64,000 nucleotides of DNA from Microbacterium sp. Marseille-Q6965 (GCF_946151065.1 NZ_CAMGZA010000001.1:496001-560000), one strand, 5' to 3'; numbered from the stretch's first letter, positions 30,196 through 39,585 are shown. Translations and numbers: made by a program. The notes: generated by a model not told the origin, from the letters alone.

Positions 30196-30201
30196 TACCC
30201 T
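30196..30201 (+). promoter_or_regulatory. leaderless -10 TACCCT
   Basis: TACCCT ends seven bases before the phosphotransferase-like ATG at 30209. Confidence 0.55.
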
Positions 30202-30208
30202 GAAACGC

Positions 30209-31468
30209 ATGGCACGCTCTCCCCTCACTCTAGCGGCGGCGGTCACGGCGGCCGTGCCCGGCGCCGAGGTCGTCGCGACTCGGCCGCTGACGGCGGACGG
30301 GGCCGGGCGCTACGACTCCGCGGTCGCGACCCTGACCGACGGGAGCGAGGTCGTCATCCGCACCCCCGTCGACGAGTCGGCCGAGAGCGAGCTGGCGGCC
30401 GAGGCGGTGGCGCTGCGGGCGCTCACGCCCGGCGTGCGCGAGCTGCTCCCGGTCGCGGTGCCCGAGTACCTCGGATCGGCGGTGCTGCGTGAGGGGCGCG
30501 CCACGGCCATGACGATGCTGCCGGGCTATCAGATCGACGCGGCCGAGATCCCGCCCGGCGAGGGCGCCGCCACCTCGATCGGCCGCACGATCGCCGCGAT
30601 CCATGCTCTCCCCCCGTCGGTGGTCCGCGCCGCGGGGCTCCCCGAGCGCACCCCCGAGCAGTCGCGCACCGACGTGTCGCGCGTCATCGATGCCGCGGCC
30701 GCGAGCGGCCGGGTCCCCGTGCGGCTCACGGTGCGGTGGCGTGCCGCGGCCGACGACGACCGGCTGTGGGCGTTCGAGTCCGCCGTGGGCCTGGGCGGCA
30801 CGCAGGCGGCGTCGTTCGTGTTCACCGACGACGCGCGCGACGCGCCGGTCGTGACCGGGGTGCTCGACTGGCACGGGCTGTCGATCGACGACCCGGCCAT
30901 CGACCTGCAGTGGGTGGCCTCGGCCCCCGACGCCGCCCCGCACGTCTTCTCGGCCTATGCGGCCGCCGCTCACCGCGCCCCGGACGACGCGCTCGAGGTG
31001 CGGGCGCGGCTGCACGCCGAGCTCGAGTTCGCCCGCTGGCTGCTGCACGGCCTCGAGACGCACCGGGCCGATGTCGTCGACGACGCGGCCGGCTTGCTCG
31101 AGTCGCTCGCCGAGGGCGTGCGCGACAACGACCTGCTCGCCGGGCTGCGTCGCGACGGCGAGACCGACATGGACGACGCCATCGCGGTCCTCGGGCGCGT
31201 GCCCGAGAGCGCCGAGCGCGCCGCGGGTGGCGGCGGCATCGCCATGGAGACCGACGCCTACGATCCCGCCGATCTGTCGCTCACCGCGGACGTGCCGTGG
31301 GACGACGCCGACGGCGGGGAGCGGGAGGGCGACGCGCCGGGCGCGCGTCAGGACGCCGGGGAGCCCTCGCCTACCGAGCCGATCGACGTCGCCGACCTCC
31401 AGCGCTCGACGAGCTCCTCCTCGGACCAGACCTCCCCGCCGCGCAGCACCAGCTCGTCCGACACGTAG
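30209..31468 (+). CDS. aminoglycoside/macrolide phosphotransferase-like protein, catalytic loop lost
   Basis: A 419-residue protein with the fold signature of APH-type kinases: an N-lobe with VVIRTPVDES and the helix ELAAEAVALRAL, and the late block VLDWHGLSIDDPAIDLQWV. Where active members have HGD in the catalytic loop, this one reads FESAVGLGGTQAASF, so the catalytic aspartate appears absent. The last 80 residues are acidic and Ser-rich. Its 3' end overlaps adnB on the opposite strand by 121 bases. It may be a pseudokinase with a binding or regulatory role; resistance function is unlikely. Confidence 0.75.
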   Translation: MARSPLTLAAAVTAAVPGAEVVATRPLTADGAGRYDSAVATLTDGSEVVIRTPVDESAESELAAEAVALRALTPGVRELLPVAVPEYLGSAVLREGRATAMTMLPGYQIDAAEIPPGEGAATSIGRTIAAIHALPPSVVRAAGLPERTPEQSRTDVSRVIDAAAASGRVPVRLTVRWRAAADDDRLWAFESAVGLGGTQAASFVFTDDARDAPVVTGVLDWHGLSIDDPAIDLQWVASAPDAAPHVFSAYAAAAHRAPDDALEVRARLHAELEFARWLLHGLETHRADVVDDAAGLLESLAEGVRDNDLLAGLRRDGETDMDDAIAVLGRVPESAERAAGGGGIAMETDAYDPADLSLTADVPWDDADGGEREGDAPGARQDAGEPSPTEPIDVADLQRSTSSSSDQTSPPRSTSSSDT

Positions 31469-34400
31469 AACAGCGCCACGTCGATCCGGTCCAGCGGCAC
31501 ACCGTGCCGGCGGTGGTACGCCAGCCGGTACAGCGCCAGCTGCAGCATGCGGTCGCGCTTTTCCGCCTCGGTGCGGGGCGCGGCGCCCGTCTTCCAGTCG
31601 ACGATCTCGATGCGATCCCCACGGCGATAGACGGCGTCGAGCTTGCAGATGACGATGTGCGGCGGCTCCCCGGCGCGCCCCGGCAGGACGAAGTCGATCT
31701 CGGTCTCCACCTCGAGCGGCTGAAGGTCGGCCCACTCGCTGCGCTCGAAGATCGCGCGCAGTCGCGCCAGCTCTGCCTCGTCCGTGGCCGACAGCGCCTC
31801 GCCGAGGACCTCACCCGCAGCGTCGTCGCCGAAGAGCTCGTCGTCGCTCTCCCAGAGGGCGTCGTCCGGCGACGGTCCGCGGCCCACCAGTCCGGAGCGC
31901 TGCTCCACCCACTGGTGGAAGAGGGTGCCGAGGCGCGTCTGGCGATACGGACGCTCGGGCATGGGGCGTGCGATCTGCGACACGGTGCCGGCGTAGTCGG
32001 TGACGTAGTCCTTGAAGCGCGATGCCGGCACGCGCGTGGGCGGGCGCAGCGCCGGGCCGTTGTCTCGACGGCGCCGTTCCTCCAGCAGGCGGCGCAGCTG
32101 CGGCGTCGGCTCGGTCGGCTCGGAGTCCTGCGCGGCGCGCACCAGCTCCGCCGCGCGCTCCACGGCGCCGCGGCGGGACCCGAGCGGGTCGAGCGGCCAC
32201 TGCAGGGTGCCACCCTCACCGTCGTACGGGTTCTCGTCGACGTCGGCCGGCTCGATCGGCGCCAGGCCGAGCTCGTCGATCACCTCGGTCAGGTAGATGC
32301 TGGGATCGCGCGGTTTCGACTGGCCCGCCCACGAGGATCCCGTCAGCAGCAGGTGCGAGCGTGCGCGCGTGACGGCCACGTACGCCAGGCGGCGCTCCTC
32401 CTCGAGCTGGTGCTCGCGGCTGGCCGCCTTGAACGCCGCGATCGCCGCCCCCAGCTCCTTCGCGGTGCTCTCGGGCCCGGGCCGCCAGTCGAGGTGTGGA
32501 AGGGCGTCGCGGTCGCCGCGGAAGGCGTAGGGCAGCTGACCGAAACCCAGCCAGCCGAACGTGCTCGGCGGGCTCTTGGGCAGCTCGTCCTTGACCATGC
32601 GCACCACCGCCACGGCGTCCCACTCCAGACCCTTCGCGCCGTGGATCGTGAGCAGTTGCACGACGCCGGGTTCGGGCGGCTCGATGCGGGGCATCAGCTC
32701 GTCGGTCTCCTCGGCGTGCGCGAGCCACGCCAGCAGGCTGCCGATCGTGCCGCGCTCGTCGGCGTCGAGGAAGGCGCGCACCTCGTCGACGAACGCCCGC
32801 AGCTGCGTGGCGGCCACGCGCGCGGGGCCGCGGGCCTCGTTCGAGGCGAGCTCGACGTCGAGGCGCAGCTCCAGCTCGATGAGGCGGATCAGCTCCGGGA
32901 TGGGTTGCCCCGCCGCCCGCCGCAACCGGTCGAAGACGCTCGCCGCCTCGCGCAGGCGCGCGCGCCCCTCAGGGGTGATCGCCTGCAGCAGCCGGTAGTC
33001 GTCCGGCACGGACCGCACGAACTCCAGCGCGTCGACGATCGACACCTGCTCGTCGGCGCCCGAGGAGGCGCGGATCCGCGCGAGCAGCTCGTCGGAGAGC
33101 GGCATGAGTGCACCGTCGCGGCGCGAGAGCGTGGTGGCGAGGTCGTACAGCGCCGCCATGTCGGCCACCCCCACCCCGAAACGCGGCCCCACGAGGAGCC
33201 GGATGAGCGAGGAGCCCTGCGTGGGGTCGTGGATGACGCGCAGGGCCGCGAGGACGTCGGTGACCTCGGGCGTGGCGAGCAGCCCTCCCAGTCCGAGGAT
33301 CCGGTGCGGGATGCCGCGGCGGTCCAGCGCATCCGCGAACGTCTGCATGTGCTTCTTCGCGCGGAACAGGATCGCCCCGCTCGGTGCGTGCCCGGCGCTG
33401 CGCGCGGGGTCGCCCCCGGCCGCGGGGTCCGCCGCCTCGCCGCGCACCTGCGCGAACCACTCCGCGACCGCCTCGGCCTCCTCGTCCACCGTCGCCGTGA
33501 AGCGGTGCTCGACCCGCCCCTCGCCGACGCCCGGCCGGTCGCGGAGGGGTTCGACGGGAAGACGCCCGGGCTGCCGCAGCGGTGCGAGCAGGCGGTTGGC
33601 CGCGCGCAGCACGGCACGGTCGTTGCGCCAGCTGATCATGAGGTCGTAGCGCGACGCCGGCACGTCGTCGGCGAACGCCGTCGCGAACGCGTGCAGGTTG
33701 TCGGCGCTGGCACCGCGCCACCCGTAGATGGACTGGTTCGGGTCGCCCACGGCCATCACCGCCGCATCGCGGAAGACGGTGGCCAGCAGCCGGGTCTGAA
33801 TGACCGAGGTGTCCTGGTACTCGTCGAGCAGCACCACGCGGTACTGCTCGCGCAGCTCGCGACCCACCTGCGGCGCCGCCTCGATGATCTCGAGCGCCCC
33901 TGTCACCTGATCGGCGAAGTCGAGTACGCCGCGCCGGTCCTTCTCGGCGCCGTACTCGCGCACGAGCTCCAGCAGCCGCGGCAGCGCCCGGAGGTTGTCG
34001 CACGCCTTCTCGATGTCGCCCTTGGTCGCGCGATCGCGGTTCGCGAAGGGCTCCATGCGCTCGGCGAGATCCGCGGCATGCCGCGCCACCGCGTCGAGGT
34101 CGGCGCGGTGGTCGAGCGCGTCGCCGGCCAGCCGCTGCACGGCCTCCACGATGGTCGAGAGGGCGGGATCGATCTCGTCGAGCCCCGCCTCGTCGGCCCG
34201 CATCACGACGGCGCGGCTGAGCAGCCACGACGCCGACTGCGACAGCAGCGCCGCCTCGGGATCGCGCCCGATGCGGGCGGCGTGCTCGCGCACGATGGCG
34301 TCGGCGAAGGCGTTGTAGGTCGCCACGCGCGGGCGCTCGAGCAGACCGGCGATGCCGGAGGCGCGCGCCGGGTCCCAGCCGATGTCGTAGGCGGCGGCCA

Positions 34401-34839
34401 GCTCATCGAGCACGGCACGGCGCACGGCGCGCTGAGCCTCGGGTGCCGCCGCCGCGATGCGGTCGAGGGCGCCGGATGCGACGATCTCGGGCAGGTGCGG
34501 CAGCAGACCGCGTTCGCCGAACTCGCCGATGCGCTGCAATCGCGCGCCGATCCGCTCCGCCAGCTCGCCGGCGGCCTTTCGCGTGAAGGTGAGCCCGAGG
34601 ATCTGCGATGCGTCGACGTGGCCGTTCGCGACGAGCCAGACGACGCGCCCCGCCATCGTCTCGGTCTTGCCGCTGCCGGCGCCGGCGACGACGAGGGCCG
34701 GTCCGGCCGGCGCCTCGATGACCTCGCGCTGTGCCGCCGTGGGCGTGGGCTGACCCAGCGCGGTCGCGATGACATCGGCCGACAGCGCGAGCGGTCCGGT
34801 CCATACCGGGGCGACGGCGACGGCGGCGGGCGCGCTCAC
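31348..34839 (-). CDS. adnB: AdnB-like helicase-nuclease subunit
   Basis: A 1163-residue SF1 helicase joined to a RecB-family nuclease, half of the actinobacterial double-strand-break resection motor. Walker A is AGAGSGKTE, motif II LLDEYQDTS, motif V HGAKGLEWDAVAV and motif VI YVAVTRAR. The C-terminal nuclease has GTLFHQWVEQR, KLDAVYRRG, EIVDWKTG and QLALYRLAY, giving the catalytic His, Asp, Asp-Lys and Tyr. The GTG start overlaps the stop of the upstream gene by four bases. Gene order adnA-adnB matches M. tuberculosis Rv3202c-Rv3201c. Confidence 0.92.
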   Translation of the reverse strand: MSAPAAVAVAPVWTGPLALSADVIATALGQPTPTAAQREVIEAPAGPALVVAGAGSGKTETMAGRVVWLVANGHVDASQILGLTFTRKAAGELAERIGARLQRIGEFGERGLLPHLPEIVASGALDRIAAAAPEAQRAVRRAVLDELAAAYDIGWDPARASGIAGLLERPRVATYNAFADAIVREHAARIGRDPEAALLSQSASWLLSRAVVMRADEAGLDEIDPALSTIVEAVQRLAGDALDHRADLDAVARHAADLAERMEPFANRDRATKGDIEKACDNLRALPRLLELVREYGAEKDRRGVLDFADQVTGALEIIEAAPQVGRELREQYRVVLLDEYQDTSVIQTRLLATVFRDAAVMAVGDPNQSIYGWRGASADNLHAFATAFADDVPASRYDLMISWRNDRAVLRAANRLLAPLRQPGRLPVEPLRDRPGVGEGRVEHRFTATVDEEAEAVAEWFAQVRGEAADPAAGGDPARSAGHAPSGAILFRAKKHMQTFADALDRRGIPHRILGLGGLLATPEVTDVLAALRVIHDPTQGSSLIRLLVGPRFGVGVADMAALYDLATTLSRRDGALMPLSDELLARIRASSGADEQVSIVDALEFVRSVPDDYRLLQAITPEGRARLREAASVFDRLRRAAGQPIPELIRLIELELRLDVELASNEARGPARVAATQLRAFVDEVRAFLDADERGTIGSLLAWLAHAEETDELMPRIEPPEPGVVQLLTIHGAKGLEWDAVAVVRMVKDELPKSPPSTFGWLGFGQLPYAFRGDRDALPHLDWRPGPESTAKELGAAIAAFKAASREHQLEEERRLAYVAVTRARSHLLLTGSSWAGQSKPRDPSIYLTEVIDELGLAPIEPADVDENPYDGEGGTLQWPLDPLGSRRGAVERAAELVRAAQDSEPTEPTPQLRRLLEERRRRDNGPALRPPTRVPASRFKDYVTDYAGTVSQIARPMPERPYRQTRLGTLFHQWVEQRSGLVGRGPSPDDALWESDDELFGDDAAGEVLGEALSATDEAELARLRAIFERSEWADLQPLEVETEIDFVLPGRAGEPPHIVICKLDAVYRRGDRIEIVDWKTGAAPRTEAEKRDRMLQLALYRLAYHRRHGVPLDRIDVALFYVSDELVLRGGEVWSEEELVERWRSATSIGSVGEGSPAS

Positions 34840-37800
34840 GAGGCGCTCACCGCCTTCACGGTGTGCGGTCGGCACAGCGTGGGTCGGTGCGAGCCCTGGC
34901 AGTGCACATCCACATTGGCGGTGAAGCCGGCGGCCGACATGCCCCGGGCCGCGTCGACCACGCGCCGCAGGAACGCCGCCCGCGCCTCGGGACCGAGCGC
35001 GGGCTGGTGAGCCACCCGGTAGGCGGACTTGGCCGTCTTCTGCGACACCACGACGAGCCGGGCGCCGGCGAGCGATCCCGGATCTGCTCCGGGCACGAGG
35101 CCGGCCTCGACCGCGAGCTGGTAGGCGGCCAGCTGCGCGTCCTCGGCGACCTTGATGTCGGACGTGCGGTCTTCGTACCGGCCGGTCTTCAGGTCGGCGA
35201 TGACGACGGTCTCCCCCGCTGAAGCGTCCGCGGGGCGCGTGGGGGTCCATCCGCGTCCGCGCGCCTCCGCGTGCTCGCCGGCACCGACCGGATACGCCTC
35301 GACGCGGTCGATGATGCCGCTGAGGAGCGCGTGCGGACCGAGCTCCGCTCGCTCCGCGCCCTCCGGGATGCCGACCACGCGCGGCTCGTCGTCGAGCGTG
35401 ACGGCGAGGCGGAACGGTGCCTCGGCCGCCACCGGGCGGCCGCCCTCGTGGCGCACGTGTCGCAGGTAGTGATGCAGGCGCTCGACGTACTCCTCGGCGC
35501 GACGACGCTCCTTGCGCTCGATCCAGCCGGCCTCGAACTCCAACTCGCCCCAACGGGCGTCCAGCACGCCGCGCATCGTGTCGAGATCTCCGTCGGGCGC
35601 GGCCTCGAGCGCCGCGTGCAGGATCGTGCCGATGCCGGCCGACGGGGCGCCCGCCGTGTCGCCGCCGAGCGCGCGCACCGCCCAGTCCAACCCGCACGCC
35701 TCGAACGTCTCCACGCGCGATGGCGAGACCCGCACGGGCCGCACGTCGGGATCGATGAGGGGAGCCGTCGTCGACGGGCCGCGCACGCCGTACCACTGGG
35801 CAGGGTCGGCACCGGGTACGCCCTCGCGCGCCATCACGGCGAGCTGCGCGGCGGCCTGCTGCTTCGCGGCGTCGGGCGCGGCCGAGGTGAGCGTGCGGCG
35901 ATGCCGCGCGACGAGCCCGCGCAAGGTCAGCGGGTGCTCGATCGGCTCGGCGGCCGCGTCGTCCGGGCCCTCGGGAAGCAGGCTCAGCAGCGGACTGGGT
36001 GAGCTGGCATCGTCGTCCACCGCCGTCACGAGCAGGCGCGAGCGTGCCCGCGAGACGGCGCGGACGAACAGCCGCAGCTCGTCGTGCAGCGCCGCACGTC
36101 GCCGATCCAGCACGCCCGCGGGCTCGGGCGCCGCGGTACCCGAGCGCGCCGCGGCGACGGCGTCACCCAGCCGCCACGAGTCGAGCAGCCCCCCGCGCAG
36201 GCGCACGTTGGGCCACACGCCGTCCTGCACGCCCGCGATGACGACCGCGTCGAACTCGGTGCCCAGCGCCATCGCCGGCGTCATGAGCGTGACGGTGCCG
36301 GGGCGCTCCGGTGCGGTGAGCGAATCCTCGGGCACATCACTGTCGAGGATGTCGTGGATGAACGGCTCTGGCCCCTCGCCGGGCGAGCGCTCGTTGTAGC
36401 GCTTGGCCGCGTCGAACAGCGCGACGAGCCCGTCGAGCGCGCGCCCGGTCTCGGCGGCCAGCGGCTGCGCCGACACGGCCACCTCGTGCCATGCCCCCGA
36501 CAGTCGCCGTCCGTCCGATGTGCGCGCGCGATCCCACGCCTCCCAGAGCAGCTCGTGGATGGTGGCGCCCGCACGGCCCATCTCGTGGAGGCGGCGGAGC
36601 GTCTCGGCGAGCCTGTGCGCCGCACGTGCCTCGGCGGTGTCGATGAACGTGAGATGCACGGGTTCGTTGAGCGCCTCGCGCAGCAGCTCGCGTGCGGGGC
36701 GCGTGCCCCCGGACTCTAGTTCGCGGTGCCGCAGGCGGGCGCGCAGCCGGCGCACCCCGACCCCGTCGAGTCCCCCGAACGGCGAGCGAAGCGCCTCCAG
36801 CAGCGCGTCGCCCTCGCGCTGCTCGGGCACCGTCAGCCCGAGCCTGACGAGCTCGACGAGCTCGCGCACGGCCCGCTCGCTGCCGAGCGGCCGCTGCACG
36901 CCCGCCGCCCGGGTCGGCACCTCTCGGGCGGCGAGCTCGGTCTCGAGTGCCGTGATCTGCCGGGTGTCGTGGGCGATCACCGCCATGCGGTCCCACGGCA
37001 CGCCGTCGTCCAGGTGCCAGGAACGCAGCGTCCAGGCGATCCGGTCGGCCTCCTCGTACGGCGACGCTGCGACCCTCGCCTCCACGACCCCGGGCGCCTC
37101 GATCTCCGGGCCGGGGGCGCGGCGGTGCTCCACGCGGCCGCCGGCACCGATCTGCTGCGTCACGGCGCGCGCCAGCCGCGAGATCGCCGCGTGACCGCGG
37201 TGGTCGCCGTCCAGGACGTGCACCGGACCGAGCGCACCCGCCAGGCGCGCGAACAGCTCGGGAGTCACACCGCGGAACGCCCCCGACCCGATGTCGGGAT
37301 CGCCGAAGGCGAGCACCGCGACGCCGCGGGCGCGCAGCGCCTCGACGAGATCGACGCCGCCGCGCGTGAGCTCCTGGGCGTCATCGATCAGCACGGCGCG
37401 CAGGCGATCCAGCTCCCCCAGCCGGTGCCCGCCCGCGAGCACCTCCGCAGCCTCACGGTACAGCTCGGCGCTGTCGCGGTGCGAGGCCCGCATGCCTGCC
37501 AGCACGTTGCGGTAGTCGCGGACGAAACCCGCGACGGCCGCCCACGTGTCCGACCCGAGAGACTCCAGCTCGCCCGGCTGGACGCCGCGTTCCGTCAGCT
37601 CGGAGAGGAAGGCGCGCAGCTCGGAGCGGAAACCCGCCGACCGACGCACCGTGGGTCCGAGGTGTGCCGGCCAGCGGCTTAGCCCCGCGCGCTCGTCCAG
37701 CTCGTCGCCCTCCAGGATCTCGGCGATGATCCGATCCTGGTCCGCGCCGGTGAGCAGCTGGGGCGGTTCCTCGCCCCGGCGCACGGTATCGGCCCGCACG

Positions 37801-38081
37801 ATCTGGAACGCCAGCGACCCGACGGACCGGGCCAGCGGACCGGGAGTCGCCACCGCCACCCGCACGCCGAGTGCGTCCCGCAGCCGCGTGGCGGAGGGCC
37901 GCGTGGGCGTGAGCACGACCAGAGCCTCCGGCGCGAGCGCACCCGAGCCGAGCAGGCGTGCGACACGCTCGATGAGCACGGCGGTCTTGCCCGTGCCGGG
38001 CGCGCCGATCACGGTGCCCGACGCCTCGGCGGGCAGCTCGACCACCGCGCGCTGGGCGAGGTCGGGGGTCTCCAGGGGCAC
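34836..38081 (-). CDS. adnA: AdnA-like helicase-nuclease subunit
   Basis: A 1081-residue partner of AdnB. Walker A is GAPGTGKTAVL, but motif II is LIDDAQELT and motif VI RAVSRARSRLL, matching the divergent motor of AdnA proteins. The nuclease region has GTILHAALEAA, SGIIDRVEAYP, VIADLKTGRYED and QLAAYQLAV, so the active site is intact. Cysteines in FEACGLDW and near the C-terminus (CQGSHRPTLC) may mark an iron-sulfur site with one ligand changed. The start is a GTG six bases after TACGTT, 35 codons inside the longest ORF. Confidence 0.9.
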   Translation of the reverse strand: MPLETPDLAQRAVVELPAEASGTVIGAPGTGKTAVLIERVARLLGSGALAPEALVVLTPTRPSATRLRDALGVRVAVATPGPLARSVGSLAFQIVRADTVRRGEEPPQLLTGADQDRIIAEILEGDELDERAGLSRWPAHLGPTVRRSAGFRSELRAFLSELTERGVQPGELESLGSDTWAAVAGFVRDYRNVLAGMRASHRDSAELYREAAEVLAGGHRLGELDRLRAVLIDDAQELTRGGVDLVEALRARGVAVLAFGDPDIGSGAFRGVTPELFARLAGALGPVHVLDGDHRGHAAISRLARAVTQQIGAGGRVEHRRAPGPEIEAPGVVEARVAASPYEEADRIAWTLRSWHLDDGVPWDRMAVIAHDTRQITALETELAAREVPTRAAGVQRPLGSERAVRELVELVRLGLTVPEQREGDALLEALRSPFGGLDGVGVRRLRARLRHRELESGGTRPARELLREALNEPVHLTFIDTAEARAAHRLAETLRRLHEMGRAGATIHELLWEAWDRARTSDGRRLSGAWHEVAVSAQPLAAETGRALDGLVALFDAAKRYNERSPGEGPEPFIHDILDSDVPEDSLTAPERPGTVTLMTPAMALGTEFDAVVIAGVQDGVWPNVRLRGGLLDSWRLGDAVAAARSGTAAPEPAGVLDRRRAALHDELRLFVRAVSRARSRLLVTAVDDDASSPSPLLSLLPEGPDDAAAEPIEHPLTLRGLVARHRRTLTSAAPDAAKQQAAAQLAVMAREGVPGADPAQWYGVRGPSTTAPLIDPDVRPVRVSPSRVETFEACGLDWAVRALGGDTAGAPSAGIGTILHAALEAAPDGDLDTMRGVLDARWGELEFEAGWIERKERRRAEEYVERLHHYLRHVRHEGGRPVAAEAPFRLAVTLDDEPRVVGIPEGAERAELGPHALLSGIIDRVEAYPVGAGEHAEARGRGWTPTRPADASAGETVVIADLKTGRYEDRTSDIKVAEDAQLAAYQLAVEAGLVPGADPGSLAGARLVVVSQKTAKSAYRVAHQPALGPEARAAFLRRVVDAARGMSAAGFTANVDVHCQGSHRPTLCRPHTVKAVSAS

Positions 38082-38087
38082 AACTCC

Positions 38088-38093
38088 AACGTA
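38088..38093 (-). promoter_or_regulatory. leaderless -10 TACGTT of adnAB
   Basis: TACGTT ends six bases before the GTG at 38081. It fixes the start inside a longer open frame. Confidence 0.5.
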
Positions 38094-38185
38094 ACCAGCG
38101 GCACCGACATCCCGCGGCCGGATCGCGGCGGGGCGCACCCTGTTCGCCGTCAGCGTGCGCGCCGCCCCCGCCCCGGCCGATCGCA

Positions 38186-38198
38186 TAGGCTGACGTCA
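38186..38198 (+). promoter_or_regulatory. -10 TAGGCT with adjoining TGACGTCA palindrome
   Basis: TAGGCT (38186-38191) is followed by the 8-bp palindrome TGACGTCA (38191-38198) over the likely start of transcription. It leaves a leader of about 45 bases for the DUF3107 gene. Confidence 0.45.
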
Positions 38199-38241
38199 GC
38201 CCGGCACCGGCCGTGGCGCGCGCGACGAAAGGCAGTCACCC

Positions 38242-38466
38242 GTGGAGATCCGCATCGGCATCACCAACTCCGGCCGTGAGCTCAGCTTCGAGTCCTCCGA
38301 GTCGGCCGAGACCGTCCGCCAGACCGTCGCCACGGCGCTCAAGGACGGCACCATGCACATCGAGCTGACCGACACGAAGGGCACGACGTATCTCGTTCCC
38401 GTGGCGAACCTCGCGTACGTCGAGATCGGTTCCGAGGGCAAGCGCCCGGTCGGCTTCGTCTCCTGA
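38242..38466 (+). CDS. DUF3107 family protein (Rv3208A-type)
   Basis: A 74-residue protein conserved in actinobacteria (MEIRIGITNSGRELSFE, YLVPVANLAYVEIG). Its role is not known from sequence. The GTG start has GAAAGG nine bases upstream. It is the first gene of a short operon with the membrane protein that starts two bases after its stop, and sits between adnA and rhlE as in mycobacteria. Confidence 0.9.
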   Translation: MEIRIGITNSGRELSFESSESAETVRQTVATALKDGTMHIELTDTKGTTYLVPVANLAYVEIGSEGKRPVGFVS

Positions 38467-38467
38467 C

Positions 38468-38758
38468 ATGTACATCCTCCTGGCGCTCATCGCCGCCGCG
38501 GGTCTCGGCATCGCGCTGCACTACGCGCTGCCGCAGCGCGACACGCGCGGCGTCGTGCTGACACCGGGGGTCGCCGCGCTCGCGGCCGCGGTGGTCTACG
38601 CCGTGCTGACGTGGCTTGGCTGGGGCGAGGACAACGTCTGGCAGTGGGTCGCGACCCTCGGCGCGGCGGTCGTCGTCGCCGTCGTGGTGACGGTCGTGCT
38701 CGGCACCCTGCGCGCCCGGCGCGACGAGGCGGAGCGCCGGCGACTCCGGATCGCCTGA
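38468..38758 (+). CDS. small membrane protein of unknown function
   Basis: A 96-residue protein with three hydrophobic segments (about residues 1-18, 30-47 and 57-77) and a basic tail RARRDEAERRRLRIA. No family is recognised. The ATG is two bases after the DUF3107 stop, so it is probably co-translated with it. It converges on the ferritin-like gene 24 bases away. Confidence 0.65.
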   Translation: MYILLALIAAAGLGIALHYALPQRDTRGVVLTPGVAALAAAVVYAVLTWLGWGEDNVWQWVATLGAAVVVAVVVTVVLGTLRARRDEAERRRLRIA

Positions 38759-38782
38759 CCGCCCCGGCGCCGATCCGGCCGA

Positions 38783-39496
38783 TCAGGCCGCGAGGCCGAG
38801 CGCGTCCATGCGCCGCGCGTGCGCGGCCATGAGCGCCGTGAAGACGGGCTCGACCCGCTTCTCGTCATCGAGGCCCAGCCGTTCGGGAGCCAGCGCCGCG
38901 CGGGCCACGAGCAGCGTGTCGCCCACGAGTCGGCGGGCCCACATCGACAGGAGCGAGCGCATCTCGTCGTCGCTCTCGATCGTCGCTCGCAGCAGCTCCT
39001 CGAGCTGCTCGCGGTCGCTCGCCTCGCCGAGGATCTCCGAGACCCGACGCCCGGTGGTGCCGTAGCCCGAGGCGAGGGCGAGGTAGAAGTCGTCGAGCAT
39101 GCCCGCGGTGATGTACACCGACAGCATCGTCTCCCGCGGACGCGCGCCGATCGTCGCGCCCCGGAAGGCGTCGAGCTGCTCACGGAACGGCAGCATGACC
39201 TCGGTGGGATCGCCCACGCGGTCCTGGATGAGCCGCACGATCTGGCGGTGCTTGCGCAGTGCGCGGCCGGCGGCGAGCGAGAGCGCCTCCTTCTCGGCCA
39301 GTTCCGGCGTGGCGCGAATGAGCCTCGTGAGGGTCTCGAAGTACCCCAGCTGGAGATACGCCGCCTGGCCGAGGAACGTCGCGACGTCGGGCGCCAGCTC
39401 CGCGAAGTCCACGCGTCGCGCATCGCCCAGATCGCCGCGCGAGCGCAGCTTCAGGATGCGCGCGGGCGGTCGGCGCCTCCAGAACCAGTTCACCAC
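38783..39496 (-). CDS. ferritin-like fold protein (Rv3210c-type)
   Basis: A 237-residue helical protein of the MiaE-like/ferritin-like group. Regions such as FAELAPDVATFLGQAAYLQL and YFETLTRLIRATPELAEKEA look like a four-helix bundle, but a full set of di-iron EX2H motifs is not obvious. The first of two adjacent GTGs lies six bases after TAGGAT and is taken as the start. It is divergent from rhlE; function is not established. Confidence 0.75.
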   Translation of the reverse strand: MVNWFWRRRPPARILKLRSRGDLGDARRVDFAELAPDVATFLGQAAYLQLGYFETLTRLIRATPELAEKEALSLAAGRALRKHRQIVRLIQDRVGDPTEVMLPFREQLDAFRGATIGARPRETMLSVYITAGMLDDFYLALASGYGTTGRRVSEILGEASDREQLEELLRATIESDDEMRSLLSMWARRLVGDTLLVARAALAPERLGLDDEKRVEPVFTALMAAHARRMDALGLAA

Positions 39497-39502
39497 GCAG
39501 CG

Positions 39503-39508
39503 ATCCTA
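39503..39508 (-). promoter_or_regulatory. leaderless -10 TAGGAT
   Basis: TAGGAT ends six bases before the GTG at 39496. Confidence 0.55.
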
Positions 39509-39579
39509 CGCGGCGCCGGTCGGGAGGCGCGGATGCGCTGCGCCCCGCGCCGCTCAGCGGCTTCCCCGCCGCCATCCCC

Positions 39580-39585
39580 TAGGCT
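39580..39585 (+). promoter_or_regulatory. -10 TAGGCT of rhlE
   Basis: TAGGCT lies 105 bases before the helicase GTG and predicts a leader of about 100 bases, long for this window. The leader contains a 17-codon ORF ending on the start codon. Confidence 0.45.

Noticed and set aside
30209..31468. Antibiotic resistance kinase
   Set aside because: The catalytic HGD is missing, so phosphotransfer to a drug is unlikely.
30736..35010. 1424-codon open frame on the plus strand
   Set aside because: Antisense to adnB and adnA. Long stop-free antisense frames are expected at this GC content.
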